From Limnomonas spitsbergensis (lineage: Eukaryota; Chlorophyta; Chlorophyceae; Chlamydomonadales), in the NCBI GenBank assembly GCA_037349105.1, contig JAYJMM010000113.1, positions 4,526,001 to 4,590,000 on the forward strand: a stretch of 64,000 bases of DNA, in the 5' to 3' direction. How positions within the stretch are numbered: position 1 is the first letter of the stretch; every line of letters begins with the position of its first letter. This document shows positions 57,007 to 64,000 of this stretch, piece by piece. Under the pieces are notes generated by a model, which was not told the origin of the DNA, ran no database searches, and saw nothing but the letters and a program-made list of their open reading frames with translations. A program made the position numbers and the translations under genes.

Positions 57007-60000
57007 TCAACGATCCTCCGATGGATGGGTGAGCGGCACATACCTCACACCCATGACACTGCGGCAGCTGACAGGCCCCGACTCACTCTTCTCCACCACC
57101 ATCAACTCCTAAGAAGCGGGCAGTGTTGATGGGAGACCAGCATTGTTTTGGTGCGAGGCAAGCGTCGTATATATTATCATGCTTCAGGTAGAATTCACCA
57201 CAATGATGGCCCACAGTCATGGGGGTTAAATGCAGCGAGCCCTACTGCCCCGGCTACCTTCCATCGGCAGGTCAAGGGTTCATCCCCATTGGCCTACTAC
57301 AGACCGCCCAGCAGTCCCCGTACTTGGTCTGGCGTGCACTAAACAAACTCCAGAGACAGGCGTGCAGTCCATGCAGAACAGGGATGTGCACAATACAGCA
57401 AGGGATGCGTGCAGGCAAGAGCAGGGTGTGCGGTATGTAAGCAATCGACCAACCTGCCCACCACATTGTTCTTGTGGCGCCAGTAAGATCCCACTGCCCT
57501 GCCCACCAAAATGTCTGTGAGGCCCCTTTTGACCTGCCCACCATAATGTCCATGTACGGTAGTCCCACTGCCGACCATTACGTCGGTCCAGCCCAACTGA
57601 CCTGCCCACCATAACATCGGAGCAGCCCCACTGACCTGCCCACTAAAATGTCCGTGTGGCCCCACTGGGATGACCATCCTGCCTCCGGGCAGCAGGGCGT
57701 CCACGAGCTCCCCGGGTAGATTATCAGCAGCAGCCCCCACGTGGATCGCCGAAAATGGCAGTAGGCCCTCAAGTGCATCTGTGCCCATCATTTATTTAGT
57801 GAGTGGTATATTACCATCAGCTACAGTTCAGCTACACCGTGGCCCCCGGCCACAAGCCCCTGGTGCGGCCAGCCCTGCTGCTTGGGCCACCGGCCGGACA
57901 AGACTCCAGGTTTGGTGGGAATCCCCAGGGGTGGCTGCGGGGCGGCCCAGCAAAGGTGGTCCGGTACCCACTAAAATAAACACTGATCTATTTTAAGTGT
58001 GTGATGGCAAGAGAGTTCATGCCAGGAGGCTTTAGAGGGAGGGACGCCTTGAGGGAGCCTAGAAATGGAAGATGAGAGGAGACAGGAAGACGAGGTGACT
58101 GATCCGAAATTATGTTATGAAAGCCTCAATCCATCTGACGCTGGCTGTGGAGCTGGCATCCATCCTTTTCTAGCAGGAAGCAAGGACGGTGTCAAGCGTT
58201 GTTCAACATAAATGAAACCCACCTGACAGTGCGTTGCCGTGGTACACGCTCCAGTTGGGACCTGAACCCATGAGGGTGCACCCTTTAAGAGCTGTGGGGG
58301 AGGAAGGGGGGGAAGAGTCTCCGCTGGCCGTGGTCCCACTGGGGCTCTTCAGCTGCAGATTTGATGCCTTGATACTGTGACAACTGCGCGCTGTCAGCTC
58401 ACGTACCTGGGAACAGCAATCAGCGTGTAGAGAGTCAACTTTGAGGAGAAGAGGGCTCACGTGTTGGCAGAAGAAAGGATGGCTTCAGGCTTTTGATGCT
58501 TATGGTTTAGGATTATGGTGAGGTTTTGGGTAAGGCTTGTAACATGCATATTTCATACCATGGCTATCACAGACACAGCCGTTTTTGTGGTGACTCAGCA
58601 GTCACGCTGATGTGCATATTGTGCTTCTTAGTTGCAATGCATTTGCCTGCATCCACTCGCTGGCGTTGCGGAGCGCTCTGCTATAACGTTGAATATAGAT
58701 TAGAGTGTCGTACTGTAAGGAGTCTCGCCTCGCTCAGTACTGTCAGTGTCTCCTCAACATATCCTCAAGACACGATACACTGTCCATTATATTAATGTAC
58801 AGCGTGTAGTCGTGTGCATCTGAATCGCCTTAGACTCAGTAGCATCCAGGGACGCTACACCTTGATCAACCTCCTGTCCAGACGCTGTGCCTGTATCCTC
58901 GAGGACAACGAAGCACCCTGACCTCACTTTATCAATTCCAACCACGTAGCCAGATGTGCCCACCAGCGAGGCCATGCAAGCTGTGAGATAGCCGCTTCCG
59001 CTGCCTGGATATGCGAGGACAAAAAATGGCGGGGAGGTGCCGTTATGGGCAGGGGACGGCGGGGAGGTGTGGTCAAGGCCAGGAATGCAGGGAAGGGCGG
59101 GGAGGTTTGGTCAAGGACAGAATGCAGGGAACGGCCAAGAGGTGTGGTCAAGGACAGGAATGCGGGGACAGGGAATGGCGGGGAGGTGCCATTAAGGGGG
59201 GGGGAGCGGCGGAGAGGTTTGGTCAAGGACAGGAATGCAGGGAACGGCGGGGAGGCGGGGTCAAGGACAGGATTGCAAGGAACGGCCAAGAGGTGTAGTC
59301 AAGGACAGGAATGCGGGGACAGGGAATGGCTGGGAGGTGCGGTTAGGGGCGGGGAACGGCGGAGAGGCCTGGTCAAGGACAGGAATGCAGGGAATGCATC
59401 ATGGACACCTCTCGGCAATCATGTACAGGATGATACAGTGACAGGTTAAGAACACCGCGCGATGATCTATGGCTGCAGGCTTGTGCCAGCAGTGTAGGCA
59501 GCTGGTCAGGCTGGTTTGGTGATCATATTAATAAAGCCCCCTTAGCTTGCTCTGGTGAGGATCATTGGTCCTTAACGTTCCTTTGTATGGAACACGTCCA
59601 TCGCACTGAATTGTAAATTTATCATTTCCTGGCCTTGATGCTGTTGAGATATCCCAGCTCCCACCAACATCGAGTGCCCTTGCGCCTGGGAGGAGATGAT
59701 CGGCAAGGAGGTCCAGGCATGTGCCGTGCATGTGAGGCGCGGATATGGTCTGGTCCTGGGAACAGGGACCAGGGGATTAGACACGAGTCAGCCTCGAGGA
59801 GTAAAAGCAAAAGAGTGAGACACAGCACTGTCCAAATTGAAACATGAGACCAAGAGTTAAGATATTTAAATTACAGTAGAAGCCAAGCAGGGGGAGGGTC
59901 AAAGGCCATGGCAGCATGAATTAAGAAGTGCTAGGAGGGGCATGTTACACTCTTTTCTAAGTGCCCCATCCAGCTCTCCCCTGCTTACCTCACAGATTGC

Positions 60001-60519
60001 AAGGGGCGTGTCCTGTTAAGCAGCAGTAGCAGCAAGAGCAGCAGGGTAAGCAAAGAATGAATGAAATCTAAAACCAGGGACAGAGCAGCCAAGCAGCCAG
60101 ACGGGTGAGGGCCCCACTCAGCGGGCTTCAAGCCGACGGCAATCTACTTGCAGCCTGCTGTCTTACGGTCATAAATTTGTAGCCACTAAGCAAAATGCAG
60201 GAAGACCTGAGGGCAGCATCATGGCGGCCCCACTTGCTTCTGTGCGGGCATATTTCTTCCGGTCGAAGAGGTGGGTGCTAGACGAGCAGCAGCCAGGAGC
60301 CAGCAGGTCTTCTGTATCCAACCTGGTATAATAATGCGTGAAGCCAGCAGGTCCTCTGTATCAAACCTGGTATACTGATGCATGGGGCTCCATCCACTGC
60401 GGGTTGACAAACAGCTTGCGATCCACAGCTCGCATCACGTCCTGGATCCGCTTTGACTTGACAGCGCCTTCTCTCACCAGATGGTCCACCAGTTCCGTCT
60501 GGGATCGGGGGGCGTGCAT
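57007..60519 (-). CDS. PCMT: Protein-L-isoaspartate(D-aspartate) O-methyltransferase
   Basis: Six phase-consistent exons encode 249 aa: 60519-60367, 59755-59665, 59004-58928, 58406-58223, 57778-57636 and 57108-57007. The enzyme methylates L-isoaspartyl residues of aged proteins with SAM, starting their repair. Family blocks are [59 protein letters not shown] (SAM site), [35 protein letters not shown], and [11 protein letters not shown] ending [13 protein letters not shown]. Exon 4 carries a Ser/Thr/Pro-rich insert ([18 protein letters not shown]) where most members have a short loop. The ATG at 60519 lies just after a polypyrimidine-AG that could be an acceptor, so an upstream exon, perhaps with a targeting peptide, is possible. 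Several introns hold repeats, and intron 5 contains tandem copies of its own 5' splice site. Confidence 0.93.
57228..57345 (+). repeat. Dispersed repeat family B, partial copy in PCMT intron 5
   Basis: Contains AGCCCTACTGCCCCGGCTAC, GGCAGGTCAAGGGTTCATCC and GTACTTGGTCTGGCGTGCAC. It is a diverged copy with the 5' part altered. Confidence 0.5.
57453..57669 (-). repeat. Tandem copies of a 5' splice site in PCMT
   Basis: Five or six imperfect ~34-68-bp units each carry, on the minus strand, GTGGGCAG followed by GTCAGT or a variant.  The true donor is at 57635. The unit at about 57601 repeats GGGCAG/GTCAGT exactly, the one at 57533 has GTCAAA, the one at 57498 has GGCAGT and the one at 57453 has GTTGGT. 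The exon-intron junction has thus been amplified into the intron. Confidence 0.85.
57817..57985 (+). repeat. Dispersed repeat family B, copy in PCMT intron 4
   Basis: About 170 bp from CAGCTACAGTTCAGCTAC through CTGCTTGGGCCACCGGCCGG and GGTTTGGTGGGAATCCC to CAAAGGTGGTCCGGTACCC, followed by an A-rich ACTAAAATAAA end. Full length by comparison with the copy at 62468-62636. Confidence 0.7.
58729..58868 (-). repeat. Dispersed repeat family C, copy in PCMT intron 3
   Basis: Reverse complement of the copy at 31126-31262, sharing CGCCTCGCTCAGTACTG, TCTCCTCAACATATCCT, ACACTGTCCATTATAT and GTAGCATCCAGGGA. The two copies look about 80-85 percent alike by eye. Confidence 0.85.
59006..59400 (+). repeat. 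Minisatellite beside a PCMT 3' splice site
   Basis: Six to seven units combining GGTCAAGGACAGGAATGC, GGGAACGGC and GGGGAGGT begin directly at the acceptor of exon 3 (minus strand) and fill the adjacent ~390 bp of intron 2. Confidence 0.9.
60292..60375. repeat. Direct duplication over a PCMT 5' splice site
   Basis: AGCCAGCAGGTCTTCTGTAT with CCAACCTGGTATAATAATGC recurs 45 bases later as AGCCAGCAGGTCCTCTGTAT with CAAACCTGGTATACTGATGC. The second copy contains the true exon 1 donor (ACCAG then GTTTGA on the minus strand); the first gives a decoy ACCAG then GTTGGA. Confidence 0.85.
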
Positions 60520-61880
60520 CGGCACTGGTGCACCAAAGGGGGGGGGGAGGCAGCCGAGCGAGCTGGTAGGCTGCTGGTTCAAGCACTGGCAGCACAGCAG
60601 GCAGTAGTTGCACCAAATGTGTGAGGTCAGCAGCAAGATTGGAACCCAATGCGTACAGAATTTACCGAAGAATTGCATCCTTCTTTCGCAAGGTAACAGC
60701 CGGGACAATATCGAAATGCCTTTCGGGAGCTTGGTCAGCATTTGAGTGCACATCAATCAACAGGGCTCCAGATCCAAAATCTCCGACATGGACTACCGTC
60801 TACCGGTACTGGGGTGTACACTGCGTGCCTGGACCCGACAGAAACAAATGTGCAATTCCTCAAAATTTTCCGATGAGTTCTCGCAACTGCCAACTGCGTC
60901 GACCAGGGCGTCGAAAATGCAGTTATTTCCAAAAAGTGTGAAGTAGGCCAAGTAGGCCTTCAAGAATACAAACTGTGGAGAACAGGCACTAACACGTTGA
61001 GCACTGCAAATTTGCGTTGGGGTCATCCGTCATCGATCGAGTACGAGAGACTCTGAATCCTCCGAAACCGATATGGTGAGCCAATGCTCCTCCAGTCCTT
61101 CCCTGCCACTGCTCTGTCCCGCAGGACAACCATTAACAAAACCCTCGCCATGGATGCAAGTTTTTTCTGTATCTTGAAATGATTATACAGTTTGCTCGAT
61201 CATGATAGCGGTCGATGGCCACCGTGCTGCCCACCATCATGCTAGATGCACCTAAAGAGTTCATCTAGTTCGGTGTCGAAGTGGTCGAGCCAGTTTCCTC
61301 CGTTATTTCAGTCATCCTGGTACCCCTTCACACTTTCTTGTCAACAACTGCCATCACAGAGGTGACGAAGGGTAGACATGGGCAAAACTTTGTGATAAAC
61401 ATGGGCACATCAATGGCATAAGCAGGCATGCCATGCGCCGCAGGTGAGGAACAGTAGAGGAGCAGGGCAGGGGCAGGGGAGGAGCAGGGGAGGAGCAAGG
61501 GAGAGGCATACGAGGATTGGGGGAGGAGAAGAGGATGAGCAGGATACAAAAACCCGAAAGTAATGATCATGAGAGGAGAAGGATAGAAGCAGGACAGGCG
61601 GTGATCGAGCCAGATCTATCAATGCCCTGCATCACCTTACAGACCACCAAAGGGTGCACACCCTTGAGACCACTTGAAAGGATTTCTCACTGTTACTCGT
61701 GTGAGTGCGTGAGGCCCTTCATCACCCTCGAGGACCGGCCTGCACCCGGCTGGTCTGCATGCTCCGAAGGCATCCGGGCCGACGGTTTCGGACAGGCATG
61801 CGGCGTTTTGGCGCCTGGCTGATCCTCAACGTTATATGCAACCATGTGATGTGGATAAACTGGATATGTATGTCACCGGG
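60520..61880. other. PCMT upstream region, no gene recognised
   Basis: Presumed PCMT promoter and further spacer. A GGAGGAGCAGGG-type repeat occurs at 61455-61500 and TACCGGTA at about 60801. No frame resembles a known protein. Confidence 0.4.
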
Positions 61881-61882
61881 AT

Positions 61883-62678
61883 AAACCCTTAACCCTAAAT
61901 CCTTAATCCTACAACGCTTTAGGCGGACACTCAGTTATATTATGCAGGGGACAGGAATCTTAAGATCTACTAGCGGCCCAAGTCTCGACAGGAGTGATCT
62001 TTGGGCTGCAGATTAAAGCTGCTTGTTTAAAATCAACCTGTGACGTATTTTGAAGGTCACAGCAGTTGAGGTACCCAGCCGACACGCTCAATGCAATACC
62101 GGCGACCCCAGTGTGTCTGCGGTTATCTCTATCACTCCACGCTGTGTCCCACCTTGTCTTCATTATGCTGCATGGCCATCAATGTTTTTTGCACCATGGA
62201 GCAACACAGCACATCAGTAACACTCCCCACCTGAAGTGCCCAGCCTACCTGGCTCTGCTCCCTGCTGGAGCCACGGCTAGCCTGCACCCGTCCTTGCGAT
62301 GGTTCAAATTCTCCTGCGGACACATGAAGCCATCCCTCTAGCACCGCTGCAGCATTTCACCATTTTCAACAATGTGTGTTCAAGAGGTGAGCACTGAGCA
62401 GCCTGCTGGCCTGCCCTTCCCCTCGCATGCAACTGGAGGGAGGGCTGTGGTGCATTGAGTATTCTAGGGTGCCGCAGCTACGAGTCAGCTACAAGCCGGC
62501 CAATGGCTGGGGGGTCTGGCACAGCTTGCCCTGCTCCGCATGGGCCACCAGCCGTACATCGGTCAAGGTTAAGCCCCACAGGCATAGTGGTAGACGATTG
62601 GCTGCTCTCCAGAGGTGGTCTGGTGCACACTTAAAAATCCTTCACCATAACCCCCAACCCTTAATCCTAAACCCTACA
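61883..62678. repeat. Telomere-like motifs and a family B copy
   Basis: Degenerate telomere-type runs lie at 61883-61912 (AACCCTTAACCCTAAATCC) and 62646-62678 (AACCCTTAATCCTAAACCCT). Between them, 62468-62636 is a family B copy with CAGCTACGAGTCAGCTAC, GGGCCACCAGCCG, GGTCAAGGTTAAGCCCC and AGAGGTGGTCTGGTGCACAC; the telomere-like run directly follows its 3' end. No gene is seen. Confidence 0.65.
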
Positions 62679-62869
62679 ACAAACACTGTTGCACTGCTCC
62701 ATAGCTGAATTTGAATTCGTCTCACACGATCGCTTACACCAGCTGCTGCGCCTTGTAGGACTAATACTGTGTTCGGACGAGCAACTGTGTAGGTGATTGA
62801 ATTGAGGATTCTGTGCTTATTTTAGTGCGCGCTGTACCATGTGTAAGGCGGCTACCATTGGGCCGAGTT

Positions 62870-62998
62870 GTGGGCCTTTCTCTTTGGTTTTTCTTGACCA
62901 GCGTATTTTTTGTTTCTGTCCTCTCCTTTCCCTGATTAGTTAGGCGCCCACGCGGCCAAGCCTTTTGAGCAGGGCCCAGAGGTGTAACGTCATTGACT
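62870..62998 (-). repeat. Dispersed repeat family A, reverse copy
   Basis: On the plus strand this reads GCGCCCACGCGGCCAAGC, GAGCAGGGCCCAGAGGTG and TAACGTCATTGAC, the complement of the copies near 3100 and 3340. Pyrimidine-rich text (TTCTGTCCTCTCCTTTCCC) precedes it where the plus-oriented copies have a purine-rich stretch. Confidence 0.75.
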
Positions 62999-63324
62999 GG
63001 GACAATTGGGACTTAACCTTGACCATCCTACAGCTGCAGGCCCCAGTAGCAGGGTTTACTGCACCCCGCCCCCTTGCCTGTAGGCTGTAATGTAGCTGGG
63101 TTTTAGCTGAAGTGCGCTGAAACAGGACACCCGGCGACGTGCGGCTGTCAGGGAAGATCAAGGCACCCAGGGAAATTATTATTGCGTAGCTGCACAGATA
63201 CTGGCAATGTCGCACCATAAAGCAGTAAACGCGCCAATATGGTAAACTCCGTAATCTCCGGTAAAGGCGCCTTAGAGAGGTGTCCTTCTACTCACAAACA
63301 GGCTCCTTGTACTTCAGACAAGAG

Positions 63325-64000
63325 CTGTTAACTGGCTACTGTAAGGTTCAGCCCTAGCAGGAAGTCTCTCTGCCTAGGGGTAAGTCTGGGTGTCCCTGTC
63401 TCGTGGGTACCGCCCCTACTACTTCACTTCGCGTTGTGCGCTTCAGGTCCGTGGCGGACTTCTCCCTCACGACAGTGATGGGCGCCTACGGGCAGACTTC
63501 GTGACTACTCACTGGCTGCGGGTGCTCAACGAGTTAAGCTGCTAGATTTGTATTTGTATGTCAGGCAATAGCAAGGGTTGGCGCAGGCCTTCAGGCTGTC
63601 TGGTCGCGAACCAGCTAGGCAATCAGGTGCACTTACCGCGTCACACGCGGTGAGGGTACGGGATCGTAGACTGCGAACTACTTGTTCGGCAGGGATCTCG
63701 TTCCTCAACTGAGGTCTTGTTCTCTTGCTACCTCAGCGGAAGCTGAGGTAGTCTTGACTTGTTGTAGGTACTGACTTAAGGTACAACTCGGGTCTCACGC
63801 ACTGGGTGACGGCCGGTGCTTGTTACAGAAGAGGTCTGTCCTTTTGAAAGGGACGAAGTAACTAGTTTAGGCAATTGCCGGGATACAGGGACCCGGCAGG
63901 CCCAATTCAAAGTACGGGACAGCTAAACCCCTGGCGTAAGCGGGTTTCTAGGTTCCTATTCAAATAAGGAGGATCCGCAGGGAAGCTGCGAAGCCTCCGA
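63325..64000. other. Hairpin-rich stretch at the window edge, possible structured RNA or mobile element
   Basis: Unlike the rest of the window, this segment is dense in short perfect stems: CTACCTCAGC/GCTGAGGTAG around a GGAA (GNRA-type) loop at 63740-63763, ACCGCGT/ACGCGGT around CAC near 63640, CCCTAG/CTAGGG near 63352-63380, GTCCG/CGGAC near 63450, CCGGG/CCCGG near 63879, and GGAGG..CCTCC enclosing CGCAG/CTGCG at the very end. No protein frame is evident. It could be the start of a self-splicing intron, a structured ncRNA, or an LTR or other element cut by the window edge. No family was identified. Confidence 0.35.

Noticed and set aside
56729..57112. 127-codon plus-strand open frame
   Set aside because: Its 3' part is antisense to the last exon of PCMT (57108-57007), which gives a perfect family ending on the minus strand. 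The plus frame has no family resemblance.

Overview
The window looks like nuclear DNA of a green alga (Chlorophyta, probably a trebouxiophyte-like lineage; the species cannot be fixed from the sequence). The evidence is 12 protein genes, nearly all cut by short spliceosomal introns (about 83 introns reconstructed by hand with consistent phases), a plant/alga-type DGAT2 with EPHS in place of HPHG, a chloroplast-type PEP mutase/isocitrate lyase family protein, a CASTOR/POLLUX-type channel, and interstitial TTTAGGG-type telomere motifs. There is no sign of operons, ribosome binding sites, CRISPR arrays, rRNA or confident tRNA genes.

Layout. 1-2473: MAF1, the RNA polymerase III repressor. 2474-9221: gene-poor, with dispersed repeats, a CAG-rich open frame and one possible orphan exon. 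9222-15553: a small unknown gene (-) divergent from a DGAT2-type acyltransferase (+), then a PEP mutase/isocitrate lyase family gene (+). 16219-28334: tubulin cofactor C (-) divergent from a 15-exon CASTOR/POLLUX-like channel (+). 30441-42367: an ABHD17-like hydrolase (-) divergent from an 11-exon PHD plus GATA zinc-finger protein (+). 42995-44058: METTL26/DUF938 methyltransferase (+). 45241-55835: a DEDDy 3'-5' exonuclease (-) divergent, across about 200 bp, from a large PP2C phosphatase gene (+). 57007-60519: protein-L-isoaspartate O-methyltransferase (-). 60520-64000: no recognised gene; repeats, telomere-like motifs and a hairpin-rich stretch at the right edge.

The genes are unrelated housekeeping or regulatory functions (Pol III control, lipid synthesis, tubulin folding, ion transport, transcription, protein repair), so no single pathway is implied. 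What recurs is architecture: four head-to-head pairs sharing 200-745 bp, convergent 3' ends, and introns loaded with minisatellites that often abut, or contain copies of, real splice sites.

The most unusual points are a PP2C gene whose first three exons encode what looks like a CS/HSP20-like (PIH1 C-terminal type) domain and whose last exon encodes a long RGG tail; a PEP mutase/isocitrate lyase family protein without the usual catalytic-loop cysteine; a CASTOR/POLLUX-like protein with PWWDRV repeats and an atypical pore region; tandem copies of a used 5' splice site in the isoaspartyl methyltransferase gene; four apparent GC-AG introns; and at least three dispersed repeat families. All exon coordinates are hand-derived from splice consensus, reading phase and family resemblance and may be off by a few bases.
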